Below, one piece after another: positions 1-8,058 of a DNA stretch of 64,000 nucleotides. The position numbers were made by a program, and so were the translations under genes. Origin of the DNA: an uncultured Oscillibacter sp. Lineage in GTDB: Bacteria; Bacillota; Clostridia; Oscillospirales; Oscillospiraceae. Every line of letters begins with the position of its first letter. Positions within the stretch are counted from its first letter, which is position 1. The DNA is taken from assembly GCA_905200545.1 (NCBI GenBank), contig CAJKKQ010000008.1, positions 1 to 64,000 of the forward strand. Direction: 5' to 3'. Under the pieces are notes generated by a model that was not told where the DNA came from, did not search any database, and worked only from the letters and a program-made list of their open reading frames with translations.

Positions 1-101
1 TCCCCCTGTCCGTGGAGGCCAACCAGCAGCGCCTGATGACCAACGCCTACTATCCCTTCGATCTGGAGAGCGAAGAGGCCATTTACAGAAAGTGCTATTG
101 A
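1..101 (+). CDS. C-terminal end of an unidentified protein (5' truncated)
   Basis: The frame that closes with TGA at 99-101 is open back to the window edge and encodes about 32 residues ending in YRKCY, with NAYYPFDLESEEAIY before it. It is followed directly by a strong rho-independent terminator, which supports it as the real 3' end of a rightward gene. The fragment is too short for me to assign a family. The next gene converges on it from the other strand. Confidence 0.6.
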   Translation, partial: PLSVEANQQRLMTNAYYPFDLESEEAIYRKCY

Positions 102-124
102 TCCCCGCAAAAAGCGAAATCACC

Positions 125-159
125 AGCGCCCCGGGAAATATTTCCCGGGGCGCTTTTTT
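125..159 (+). terminator. Rho-independent terminator
   Basis: AGCGCCCCGGGAAA at 125-138 pairs with TTTCCCGGGGCGCT at 141-154 and is followed by a run of T to 159. It ends the rightward gene that stops at 101. Confidence 0.9.
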
Positions 160-179
160 GCGCTATCCAAAAGCAGCAG

Positions 180-213
180 GCAGCGGCCCTGCAAAAGGGC
201 CGCTGCCGTTTTT
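180..213. terminator. Second hairpin between convergent genes
   Basis: GCAGCGGCCCT (180-190) pairs with AGGGCCGCTGC (196-206), with CGTTTTT following on the plus strand. It lies 15 bases past the stop of the leftward HAD gene, so it probably also ends that transcript, although the T-tract on the minus strand is weaker and further away. Confidence 0.65.
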
Positions 214-220
214 CTCTCTC

Positions 221-997
221 TTATTGTGCCGCAGCTTTGGGCCGCGAAGCCTGTTGGAGATCCTGAAGGATGGTATACACCTCATAAATCTCACGAATGG
301 AATAGGTGGCCCGCACATCCGGCGGAACATCTTTATCCCGGGATTTTGTCAGGAAGGACTGGATATGGAATGTCATACCGAATCCTGCCTGCTGAGGGCC
401 GATCACATCCCGTGAGAACGTATCTCCCACATACGCGCAGTGGGCTGGATCCGCCCGCATCTGATACAATGACACTTTGAAAATATTGAGGTTGGGTTTG
501 CGATAGCCTGTGACGGAGGAGAGAGTCACGTCCTGGAAATACTCCCGGATACCGTACTCCTCCAGAATTTCATAGACCTGATAAAGACTGGCGGTGTTGC
601 TGATGACTCCCAAACGCAGTCCCAGCCCCCGCAGGCCCTCCAACATCTGGGGAACACCCGGGCGCAGCGCCCGGTGGTAATAGGTGACCTCCCACATGTG
701 GGCCAGTTCCTCGGCAAAGGGCTGTACAGTCTCAAAGTCCACGCCGAACTCCGTGAGGATATAGTTTCCCCAGATCTCCTCAGGTTTGAGTTCACGCTGT
801 GTCACGTCCCGGTAAGCGGCATATCGCTTCCAGCCCCGATCCAGCATCTGCTGTGCTTCCTCCCAGTCCACATGCACCGGGATCCCTTTTTCTTTCAGGA
901 TTCGGATCACTTCCAGGGCGGATTCCCTTTTGCTGTCCGCATCCACAAAAATGTCTTCCAGCGTCCCTCCCATATCAAACAATACAGTATCAATCAT
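221..997 (-). CDS. HAD-superfamily hydrolase (phosphatase-like)
   Basis: This 258-residue protein has all four HAD motifs: I, FDMGGT near residue 8 (nucleophile Asp); II, VISNT near residue 133; III, the Lys of YRKPN near 166; and IV, YVGDTFSRD near 192. A helical cap lies between motifs I and II. The usual second Asp of motif I is Gly, a substitution seen in several HAD subgroups, so phosphatase activity is likely but not certain. It is the last gene of the leftward transporter operon, 15 bases after the membrane-protein gene. It may dephosphorylate an imported sugar or polyol phosphate, but the substrate cannot be read from sequence. It is not a phosphonatase by motif I. Confidence 0.85.
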   Translation of the reverse strand: MIDTVLFDMGGTLEDIFVDADSKRESALEVIRILKEKGIPVHVDWEEAQQMLDRGWKRYAAYRDVTQRELKPEEIWGNYILTEFGVDFETVQPFAEELAHMWEVTYYHRALRPGVPQMLEGLRGLGLRLGVISNTASLYQVYEILEEYGIREYFQDVTLSSVTGYRKPNLNIFKVSLYQMRADPAHCAYVGDTFSRDVIGPQQAGFGMTFHIQSFLTKSRDKDVPPDVRATYSIREIYEVYTILQDLQQASRPKAAAQ

Positions 998-1012
998 AGT
1001 CTCACAGCCTTT

Positions 1013-1549
1013 TCAAGCTTCCGTTTTTCCGTTGCCGGCTGTGCGCCGGCGATAGCGCGTATACCAAATCGCAGACAGGGCGCATCCCAATATCACAGGT
1101 GCAGGAACAAACAGCAAAAAGACCTGCAAAAAGAGGACCTGTGCCTGGGTATTCCCCCACAGCAGGATCAGCATGGCAATGAAGCTGGCCACAGCCAGTA
1201 ACGCCAGCCACAAATAAGCTGCCAGCATCATCCGCTTGTCCCGGGAAATGGGCCAGGTGAGACTGCACACCGCAGTGCCCACCAGCGTGGGGACCGCCGC
1301 TTCCACGAAATTCACCAGAGCCACCGGATGTCCCGCCAGCAGCGGATCCAGCCACTCCACAATCAGCGCGTAAGCAGCGCCATACACCGCCAGAAAAACA
1401 AAGCACAGGCAGAAAGAGTACAGCAGCAGCGTGCTTTTGACCTTGCCGTTTTCCGTAAACAAAAAACACGCCCAAAAGCGGTCTGCCCGTTCCTTCTGGG
1501 CCCGCTCACGCTCTTCCTTTTTCAGCCGTTCCAGTTCTCTGACCTGCAT
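1013..1549 (-). CDS. Small integral membrane protein of unknown function
   Basis: A 178-residue protein starting MQVRELERLKKEERERAQKE. The frame is open further upstream to 1615, but the ATG at 1549 has AAGGAGG eight bases before it, while upstream Met codons have no ribosome site. Residues 1-30 are a charged, probably coiled N-terminus. About four hydrophobic segments follow (near residues 40-65, 75-100, 110-135 and 138-162), then a basic tail. It sits between the lipoprotein and HAD genes of the importer operon, preceded by a stem-loop. I do not recognise the family. It could be an accessory membrane component or unrelated to transport. Confidence 0.75.
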   Translation of the reverse strand: MQVRELERLKKEERERAQKERADRFWACFLFTENGKVKSTLLLYSFCLCFVFLAVYGAAYALIVEWLDPLLAGHPVALVNFVEAAVPTLVGTAVCSLTWPISRDKRMMLAAYLWLALLAVASFIAMLILLWGNTQAQVLFLQVFLLFVPAPVILGCALSAIWYTRYRRRTAGNGKTEA

Positions 1550-1579
1550 GGACGTTTCCTCCTTATGCTTTGTGGGGCG

Positions 1580-1611
1580 GGAGCGGATGGAGATCATCCG
1601 CTCCCGCGGTT
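1580..1611 (-). other. Intercistronic stem-loop
   Basis: GGGAGCGGAT and ATCCGCTCCC form a 10-bp stem with a short loop between the lipoprotein gene (ends 1650) and the membrane-protein gene (starts 1549). No U-tract follows on the minus strand, so it more likely protects the 3' end of the lipoprotein message than terminates transcription. Confidence 0.5.
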
Positions 1612-1649
1612 TCATTCCTCACACGGCAGTCCGCAAGGAAACCGCCTGG

Positions 1650-2933
1650 TTACATATTGGGATTCTGATTGAGCCAATACTGCCACATATCCTGGCAATC
1701 CAGGAAGATGTCGTAGATGGCGCCGAAATCGTTCTCAATGGCACCCAGCTCATCCAGCTGAGCGGGGTTCTTGTCGTTGGTCATGTCGTCACGCACAGGC
1801 CAGTTGCCTTCCTTCTGGAAGGGCTCGTAACCGGCGGCAGTGCCGTCCGCGCCGCCCATGACGTAGCGGATGAAGAGGCGGGCGCCAGCGGGGTTGTCGC
1901 AGCCGGCGGCCACAAACAAAGACTCGCAGTTCAGCAGGGCGGTATAGGGCGCCAGGCCAATGCACCAGCCGATGTTGTAGCCGGACTCGTCGCGGTTCTC
2001 GATCTTGCCGGCAGAGGCCAGAGCCAGGGCGGGATCGTCCGCAGTGGAGTTGTCAACAGCCAGGACCAGCTCGTCGCCGTCGGCGATGAAGGTCATCTTC
2101 ATCTGGGTGAACCGCCACAGATACTCCACACCGGCGTTGTTCTCCGGCACTTCGAAGTTGAAGTCAGAGGCGTCGTAGGTATACTCCAGAGGTTCGCCGT
2201 AGCAGTCCTCATAGGCCTTCTCCATCTGATCGGCGTTGATGATGAAGCTGGCAAACAGAGACAGGTACGCCGTCTCCGTGCCGATCTCCTTGGCAAACAG
2301 GCGGTACTTCTGGGTGCCGTCAGGGTTCTTCTCGATGATCTGCCACCAGTTGTCGATGGGCTGGCCATCGGGGAACGCCTCGGTATTATAGTACCAGAAG
2401 GACTGAGAGCTGTACAGGGGCAGGCTGTACTTCAGCAGGTCTTCGTCAATGTGGGAGCAGATATCCGTGGGATAATAAGGCTCAAAGATACCGGTCTGAT
2501 AGTGCTCATAGAACACGGCACCGTTGACGTCCTTGGTCTGGAGCACATCGGCGGTAATGTTGTTGCTCTTGAACTCCTGCTCGGCTCTGGTAAGCACCTC
2601 ATCGGAGTCCAGATCCATAACATCCACTGTCAGGCCGGGATAGTCCTCCATAAAGGGCTCCATAACCTTGAGCATCTTGGAAGAGGTGGCGTAGATCTCA
2701 ATGGTGCCGCCCTCTTCCTTGGCCATCTCGTAGAGTTCCTCGTCGGTCTTGTCGCTCCAGTCATCGTACACCGGGCCAAAGAGTTCCTCACCTGTCGCAG
2801 GATCATACCCCAGAGTCATCTGACTGGCTTCCCCGCCGCCGCCATCTTCGGTGGAGTCTCCTCCTCCGCAGCCCACGAGGCTCAGCCCCATAGCTGCCGC
2901 CAGCAGCAGTGCAAAGACTTTCTTCGTTTTCAT
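1650..2933 (-). CDS. ABC importer substrate-binding lipoprotein, family 1 (Fe3+/AfuA-like)
   Basis: A 427-residue extracellular binding protein. The N-terminus is a lipoprotein signal (MKTKKVFALLLAAAMGLSLVGCGGG) with Cys22 as the predicted lipid-anchored residue. The mature part starts with an acidic/Gly linker, then an SBP family-1 fold like those of Fe3+, 2-aminoethylphosphonate and sugar-phosphate importers (ETAYLSLFASFIINADQ, NIGWCIGLAPYTALLNCESLFVAAGCDNP). AAGGAG lies nine bases before ATG 2933. Its ATPase and fused permease are encoded immediately upstream. Family annotations of ferric binding are often wrong (AfuA binds hexose phosphates), so the ligand is left open. Confidence 0.85.
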   Translation of the reverse strand: MKTKKVFALLLAAAMGLSLVGCGGGDSTEDGGGGEASQMTLGYDPATGEELFGPVYDDWSDKTDEELYEMAKEEGGTIEIYATSSKMLKVMEPFMEDYPGLTVDVMDLDSDEVLTRAEQEFKSNNITADVLQTKDVNGAVFYEHYQTGIFEPYYPTDICSHIDEDLLKYSLPLYSSQSFWYYNTEAFPDGQPIDNWWQIIEKNPDGTQKYRLFAKEIGTETAYLSLFASFIINADQMEKAYEDCYGEPLEYTYDASDFNFEVPENNAGVEYLWRFTQMKMTFIADGDELVLAVDNSTADDPALALASAGKIENRDESGYNIGWCIGLAPYTALLNCESLFVAAGCDNPAGARLFIRYVMGGADGTAAGYEPFQKEGNWPVRDDMTNDKNPAQLDELGAIENDFGAIYDIFLDCQDMWQYWLNQNPNM

Positions 2934-2986
2934 CTGGTTCTTCTCCTTTCATAATGTGGTGTTTCTGGGAACAGAGCAGCCTGCCG

Positions 2987-4108
2987 TCAAACCGCCCGCT
3001 TGATAAGCCGTGTGGTCTCCTTGTTGTAGATGTTGATCTTATCCTGGTCGATGAGGGCATACACCTTCTGATCCAGTTCGTAGTGGGACTGGCCGATCTC
3101 CTTGGCCAGGAACTCATCCCGTCCGGCCACCAGGGTGACGATGGTCTCGGAACCGGCGGGCTGGCTGGCATAGACGGTGACGGGAATGGCGCCGTCCACC
3201 GGCTCCCGGGAGATGACCACCTGCTCGGGCCGGATGGCCAGCACGCAGTCGAACTCGCCGCTCTTGGGGAAGGTCTCGTCGGTGAGATCCTTGGCATCGA
3301 AGGTGTGGCCGCCCAGATCGCTCTTGACCACCAGCTGGCCATTCTTCATCTCCGCCTTACCGTCCAGCAGGTTGATGCGGGGATTGCCGATGAAGTCGGC
3401 AGCCTCCAGGTCGATGGGGTTGTTGTAAAGCTCCATGGGGGTGGCCACCTGATTCAAGGCGCCCTCCTTAAACAGGGCGATCCGGGTGGACATGGTCAGG
3501 GCCTCCACCTGATCGTGGGTGACGTAGATGATGGTGGTACCCAGCTCCCGGTGGAGCCGCTGGAGCTCGGCGCGCATGTCGATGCGCAGCTTGGCGTCCA
3601 GGTTGGAAAGGGGCTCATCCAGCAGCAGCAGCTTGGGACTGGAAGCCACGGCACGGGCAATAGCCACGCGCTGCTGCTGGCCGCCGGAAAGCTCTGTGGG
3701 ATAGCGGTCCTTGTACTGCTCGATGCGCATCATGCGCAGGGAGTCCATGACCCGCTTGTCGATCTCCGCCTTGGACATCTTCTGGATCTTCAGGCCAAAG
3801 GCGATGTTGTCATAGGTGGTCATGTGCGGCCACAGGGCGTAGGACTGGAACACCAGGTTCAGTCCACGCTTGCTGGGCTCGGCATAGTAGGCGTCGTCGG
3901 CGTTGATCATCTCCACACCGTCGATGGTCATGATGCCGTTTTGGGGCTTCTCCAATCCGGAGACCACCCGCAGCGTGGTGGTCTTGCCGCAGCCGGAGGG
4001 ACCCAGCAGCGTCATGAAATCGCCATCCTCGATGGTGAGGTTGATGTCCCGCAGGACATGGTTGTCACCATAGAATTTATCAATATGCTTTAATTCGATC
4101 CGACTCAT
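2987..4108 (-). CDS. ABC importer ATPase (PotA/FbpC-like, with TOBE domain)
   Basis: A 373-residue nucleotide-binding subunit. Visible motifs are Walker [10 protein letters not shown] (~37), Q-loop [11 protein letters not shown], signature [14 protein letters not shown] (~140), Walker [13 protein letters not shown] (~160) and switch His in YVTHDQ. From about residue 240 a C-terminal TOBE-type regulatory region follows ([12 protein letters not shown]), as in polyamine, iron and sugar importers. It would energise the fused permease encoded just upstream and take ligand from the lipoprotein encoded just downstream. AAAGGATAGGA precedes ATG 4108. Confidence 0.92.
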   Translation of the reverse strand: MSRIELKHIDKFYGDNHVLRDINLTIEDGDFMTLLGPSGCGKTTTLRVVSGLEKPQNGIMTIDGVEMINADDAYYAEPSKRGLNLVFQSYALWPHMTTYDNIAFGLKIQKMSKAEIDKRVMDSLRMMRIEQYKDRYPTELSGGQQQRVAIARAVASSPKLLLLDEPLSNLDAKLRIDMRAELQRLHRELGTTIIYVTHDQVEALTMSTRIALFKEGALNQVATPMELYNNPIDLEAADFIGNPRINLLDGKAEMKNGQLVVKSDLGGHTFDAKDLTDETFPKSGEFDCVLAIRPEQVVISREPVDGAIPVTVYASQPAGSETIVTLVAGRDEFLAKEIGQSHYELDQKVYALIDQDKINIYNKETTRLIKRAV

Positions 4109-4150
4109 AATCGTTCCTATCCTTTCTTACTGATTCCAGCGGTTCCGTTC

Positions 4151-5983
4151 TCAGCCCCAGCTCTTGCCGATATCCGCACCGAACTTGTTGGCGATGATAT
4201 AGCACACCAGGATGAACAGCAGCACCACCACGGAGATGGCGTCCGCCATCTGGTTGTAACCATCCTGGGAATAGGTGAAAGCCAGGTAAGACATGGTACG
4301 GGTGGTGGGGGTCATCAGGATGATGATGAGATCCAGCTCCTTGGCAATGGAAATGAAGGTCAGCATGAAGCCGGAGATAAAGCCGTTTTTCGCCAGGGGG
4401 ATAATGATGGATGCCATGCGCTTCCAGAAGCTGGCACCGGCAATGTCCGCCGCCTCCTCCAGCTCCGTACTGATGGCCAGCATGTTGGCCGTACCGGATT
4501 TACTGGCGAAGGGGAAGTGCTTGACCACGGAGGTCAGAACGATCAGGGTGAAGGTACCGTACAGGGAGGGCAGCAGGCCGCCGAAGTGCGGGACGCTGAA
4601 CATGGAGAAGTACATGGTGGAGAACGCCACACCGCTCATCAGGTAGGGAACGAACACCATCTGCTCGGTGAGGTTGCCGTACCATTTGCCGCGGCCCCGG
4701 GAGCTGATGTAGCCCAGGAACTGGCCGCAGATGGCGGTGATGATGGAGGCGATCAGCGTCAGCCGGATGGTATTCCACAAAGCGTTGAGGAAGTCCTTGT
4801 TGCGGAAAATGCCGTCCATATTGGTGTACTTTTCCGCCTCTTCCACGGTACCGATCCAGTTGTAGAGGGTCAGATTGTCCAGGCCGTAGCCGTTGCCGGT
4901 GGTGATCTGGAAGGTCTCCATCACCAGCACGAACATGGGCATCACCATGGCCAGGAACAGGAAGATGGCCAAAAATCCCATCAGCGGCTTCTTGGCCTTG
5001 CCCAGAGGCATCAGGGTGCTGCGGCCGCCCTTGCCGCCCACGGTGGCGTAGGACTTGCGCACGCCCACGGCTTTCTGGTTGGAGAAGAGGATGATGGCTG
5101 CCAGGCCCACCAGCACCAGGCTCATGGCGTAGCCCACGCCCTGGGGTCCCTGCTCAATGTAGACACGCATCTTGGTGGCCAGGGTGTAGTAGCCGATCCG
5201 GTTGCCCAGGTTGGCCGCCACGCCGTATGTACCGATGGACTTGCTGATGGTCATGATGACGGCGGAGAGGATGGAGGGCAGAATCAGCGGCAGCGTGATG
5301 TAGCGCAGGATCTGCGGCTTGCTGGCGCCCTGGATCTCACCCATCTCCTCCAGCTCGGAGTTGATGGAACGCAGAGAGCCGGACACCATGATATAGGAAA
5401 ACGCGTAGTAATGCATGGACATGCACAGGATAATGGCGATGGGGCCATAAGCCAGCCAGTCCGGGATCGGGAGGCCCAGGCCGGCCAGGAATCCGTTTGC
5501 TCCGCTGGTGGAGTTGCGGAACACCGCCAGCCAGCTGAGTGCCTTGGTCCAGGAGGGGATCATGTAGGGGATGATGACCAGCATGCTGAGGATCTTCTTC
5601 CCCGGGATATCCGTGCGAACCATCAGCCAGGCCAGAACGGAACCCAGGGGGACGGAGATGATGACCACGAACACGCCGATGATCAGGGAGTTCCGCAGAG
5701 GCTCCCACAAAACAGCCTTGGACATGTTGCTGGCCAGCATGTATTGCCAGTAGTACAGGGTGAAATCGCCCACCTGGGCGCCATCGCCGATGCGGCGCAG
5801 CTCCGCCTGCCCCGCGGTAAAGGTCGTGGCGATCATAGTCAGCAGGGGAATGATGATCAGGCAGAACAAAATAATCAGGCTGATCAGGACGATCATATTG
5901 AAGGGGTTCTTTACCACATTCAATATCAGGTTCTTCAGCCGCCGCTTCGTCAGCGGTTTCTTGGGGAGGGCCTTCTTTGACAC
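4151..5983 (-). CDS. ABC importer permease, two fused BPD domains (FbpB/AfuB-like)
   Basis: A 610-residue permease with about 12 membrane segments in two binding-protein-dependent-transport domains (about residues 70-330 and 360-610). Each half carries the EAA-loop pattern that docks the ATPase (ELEEMGEIQGASKPQILRYITLP; ELEEAADIAGASFWKRMASIIIP). The frame extends upstream to 6118, but GTG at 5983 has AAAGAGGTG just before it and upstream ATGs do not, so I place the start there, leaving a leader of about 150 bases after the promoter. It is the first gene of the operon. A single fused permease is typical of Fbp/Afu importers. Confidence 0.9.
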   Translation of the reverse strand: MSKKALPKKPLTKRRLKNLILNVVKNPFNMIVLISLIILFCLIIIPLLTMIATTFTAGQAELRRIGDGAQVGDFTLYYWQYMLASNMSKAVLWEPLRNSLIIGVFVVIISVPLGSVLAWLMVRTDIPGKKILSMLVIIPYMIPSWTKALSWLAVFRNSTSGANGFLAGLGLPIPDWLAYGPIAIILCMSMHYYAFSYIMVSGSLRSINSELEEMGEIQGASKPQILRYITLPLILPSILSAVIMTISKSIGTYGVAANLGNRIGYYTLATKMRVYIEQGPQGVGYAMSLVLVGLAAIILFSNQKAVGVRKSYATVGGKGGRSTLMPLGKAKKPLMGFLAIFLFLAMVMPMFVLVMETFQITTGNGYGLDNLTLYNWIGTVEEAEKYTNMDGIFRNKDFLNALWNTIRLTLIASIITAICGQFLGYISSRGRGKWYGNLTEQMVFVPYLMSGVAFSTMYFSMFSVPHFGGLLPSLYGTFTLIVLTSVVKHFPFASKSGTANMLAISTELEEAADIAGASFWKRMASIIIPLAKNGFISGFMLTFISIAKELDLIIILMTPTTRTMSYLAFTYSQDGYNQMADAISVVVLLFILVCYIIANKFGADIGKSWG

Positions 5984-6114
5984 GATAACACCTCTTTCTG
6001 ATGACTGCCGGGAATCCGCACTTTTACAAAATCTTCTTTTCAATCCCTCACGTTTCTCTTTTTTTGCCAGAATCATTTGCCTTTGCGGCCCTTGGAAACC
6101 TTTCGCCATTTTGT

Positions 6115-6126
6115 GCAAACGTTTGC
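6115..6126. promoter_or_regulatory. Palindromic LacI/CcpA-type operator GCAAACGTTTGC
   Basis: A perfect 12-bp palindrome 13 bases downstream of the -10 box of the importer operon. Read as TGCAAACGTTTGCG it fits the catabolite-response-element pattern TGNAANCGNNNNCA at all but the last position, and it also fits LacI-family operators in general. Its position after the -10 suggests repression. A 10-bp core copy is found at 9789-9798 before the exporter operon. Confidence 0.6.
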
Positions 6127-6139
6127 GTTTTCTGCTTTC

Positions 6140-6169
6140 ATTATACGGAAGATTTTAAGGGTTTGTCAA
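6140..6169 (-). promoter_or_regulatory. Sigma-A promoter of the importer operon
   Basis: On the minus strand TTGACA (6164-6169) and TATAAT (6140-6145) are both perfect consensus, separated by 18 bases. The nearest leftward gene downstream starts at 5983. Confidence 0.85.
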
Positions 6170-6237
6170 TTCGTATGTTCGCCATTTTGCAAAGTTTTTT
6201 TTGGTCATTTTCACAGTAATCATTCAATATGCACAAT

Positions 6238-6283
6238 AAAAGCCGGTTTCCAAAGCAATTTTAACCATCAGAAACCGGCTTTT
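6238..6283 (-). terminator. Terminator of the ABC exporter operon
   Basis: AAAAGCCGGTTTC (6238-6250) pairs with GAAACCGGCTTTT (6271-6283) around a 20-base loop. On the minus strand the stem ends in CTTTTATT. It lies 42 bases past the stop at 6325. The A-rich left arm also gives it some potential in the other direction. Confidence 0.8.
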
Positions 6284-6324
6284 ACAAAGTATAGGCAAGA
6301 ATACGTTTTCGTGAAAATTTTGTT

Positions 6325-8058
6325 TCAATCGAATTGCGCATCGTACAATCGTGCGTACACCCCGCCTGCGTTCAGCAGTTGCTCATGGGTTCCCTGCTCC
6401 GCCACGCGGCCGCCCTGCAAAACCAGAATCTGGTCGGCATTGCGTACAGTGGCCAGCCGGTGGGCAATGATGAAGCAGGTGCGCCCCTGGCGCAGCCGCT
6501 CCATGGCCAGGCTGATCTGTCCCTCCGTCTCTGTATCCACATTGGAGGTTGCCTCGTCCAGGATCACGATATCCGCCTGCGACAAAAAGCACCGGGCGAT
6601 TGCCAACAGCTGCCGCTGCCCCTTGGAAACCCCGGCTCCCTCATCCGTGAGAATCGTGTCATATCCCTTGGGCAATGAGGAGATGAAGCGGTGGATGCAG
6701 GCAGCTTTGGCCGCCTGGATGATCTGCTCCCGGGTGGCGCCGGGTGTGCCGTAGGCAATGTTTTCCGCAATGGTCCCCCCAAAGAGCCAGGTATCCTGGA
6801 GCACCATGGCCAGGCGGCGCCGTAGGCCGTCCCGGCTGTACGCCTCCACTGGGACACCGTCAATGGTGATACAGCCGGACTGGGGATGATAGAACCGCAG
6901 CAGCAGGCTCACCAGGGTGGTCTTCCCCGCCCCCGTGGGTCCCACCACCGCCACCAGGGTTCCGGCCGGGATCCGGGCGCAGAAATCCCGCAGCACCGGC
7001 CGGGCGGGATCATAGCCAAAGGTCACATGGTCAAAGCAGATCTCCCCCCGCAGAGCGGCCGCAGACTTGGCATCGGGGCCGTCCGCCGGCTCCAGCTTCT
7101 CATCCAGCAGATCCAGCACCCGCTCCGCTGCCGCCGCAGAGGCTTGCAGCTCACTGAGCAGGTTGGCCGCCTCCCGGATGGGGCCGGAGAATTTCCGGGA
7201 GTAGAGGACAAAGGAGGAGAGGCTGCCCAGAGAAAGCCTTCCTCCCAGGTACAGCAGTGCACCAAAGACGCTGATGGCCGCCAGGGAGAGATTGTTGATG
7301 AAATTCACCGAGGGGCCTAGGGAGGCACTGGTCCTGTCCGCCTGGTAGTAGGCCTGGGAAGCCGCGTCGTTCTTGCTGCGAAACTGTTCCAGATCCGCTG
7401 CCTCCACGCCGTAGATGCGGATGGCCCGCTGGCGGTCGATGCGCTCCTCCGCAAAGCCGTTGAGTTCTCCCAGCATTCTGGAACGCTGGCGGAACAGGGG
7501 GTGGATGCGCTTCATCTGATACCGGGTCAGCAGCACCGACAGCGGCACCGTCACCATGAACACCCCTGCCAGCAGCGGCGAGAGCACCAGCAGCATCACA
7601 AAGGAGCCCACCACCGTCAGACAGCTGGTGGCAATCTGCAGGAGATCCGTGGAAATGGTGGCATTCACGGTATCCACATCATAGCAGATGCGGCTGATGA
7701 GGTCACCGGCAGGGTGGGTGTCGAAATACTCCACCGGCAGCTCGCTCATGCGGTCAAAGGCCGCCTTGCGCAGGTCGTAGGACACGGCCTGGCCCAGCCG
7801 GATCAACCGGGCGGAAACCAGGTAATTGAGCAAAGACGAGAGCGCGTAGCACACCAGCATAGCCGCGCAGTTGCGCACCACACCCCCGAAATCCACGCCC
7901 CCGGGGACTTTGCCGATGGCGTCCACCGCCCAACCCGAGAGCATGGGCGCCACCAGTGCCAGCAAATTGGAAAGCACCATCAGCCCCACCGTCCAGACAA
8001 GCGCCCAGCCATAGGGCCTCAAAAACCGGACCAGCCGGCGCAGGACACGGTGTTTCAT
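6325..8058 (-). CDS. Heterodimeric ABC exporter, catalytic half
   Basis: A 577-residue half-transporter: six-helix exporter domain (about 15-310), then an ATPase domain. Its Walker A (GPTGAGKTT), Q-loop (VLQDTW), Walker B with catalytic Glu (IVILDEATSNVD) and switch His (IIAHRLAT) are intact, while its signature is the non-canonical VSKGQ. The partner gene upstream overlaps by four bases (ATGA) and has the reverse pattern, so together they form one functional and one degenerate ATP site, as in LmrCD/BmrCD/TM287-288. Exporters of this class move drugs, lipids or peptides. No substrate clue lies nearby. Confidence 0.92.
   Translation of the reverse strand: MKHRVLRRLVRFLRPYGWALVWTVGLMVLSNLLALVAPMLSGWAVDAIGKVPGGVDFGGVVRNCAAMLVCYALSSLLNYLVSARLIRLGQAVSYDLRKAAFDRMSELPVEYFDTHPAGDLISRICYDVDTVNATISTDLLQIATSCLTVVGSFVMLLVLSPLLAGVFMVTVPLSVLLTRYQMKRIHPLFRQRSRMLGELNGFAEERIDRQRAIRIYGVEAADLEQFRSKNDAASQAYYQADRTSASLGPSVNFINNLSLAAISVFGALLYLGGRLSLGSLSSFVLYSRKFSGPIREAANLLSELQASAAAAERVLDLLDEKLEPADGPDAKSAAALRGEICFDHVTFGYDPARPVLRDFCARIPAGTLVAVVGPTGAGKTTLVSLLLRFYHPQSGCITIDGVPVEAYSRDGLRRRLAMVLQDTWLFGGTIAENIAYGTPGATREQIIQAAKAACIHRFISSLPKGYDTILTDEGAGVSKGQRQLLAIARCFLSQADIVILDEATSNVDTETEGQISLAMERLRQGRTCFIIAHRLATVRNADQILVLQGGRVAEQGTHEQLLNAGGVYARLYDAQFD

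Noticed and set aside
221..997. Phosphonoacetaldehyde hydrolase (PhnX), making the importer a phosphonate system
   Set aside because: Motif I is DMGGT, not the DxAGT type, and no phosphonate transaminase is present.
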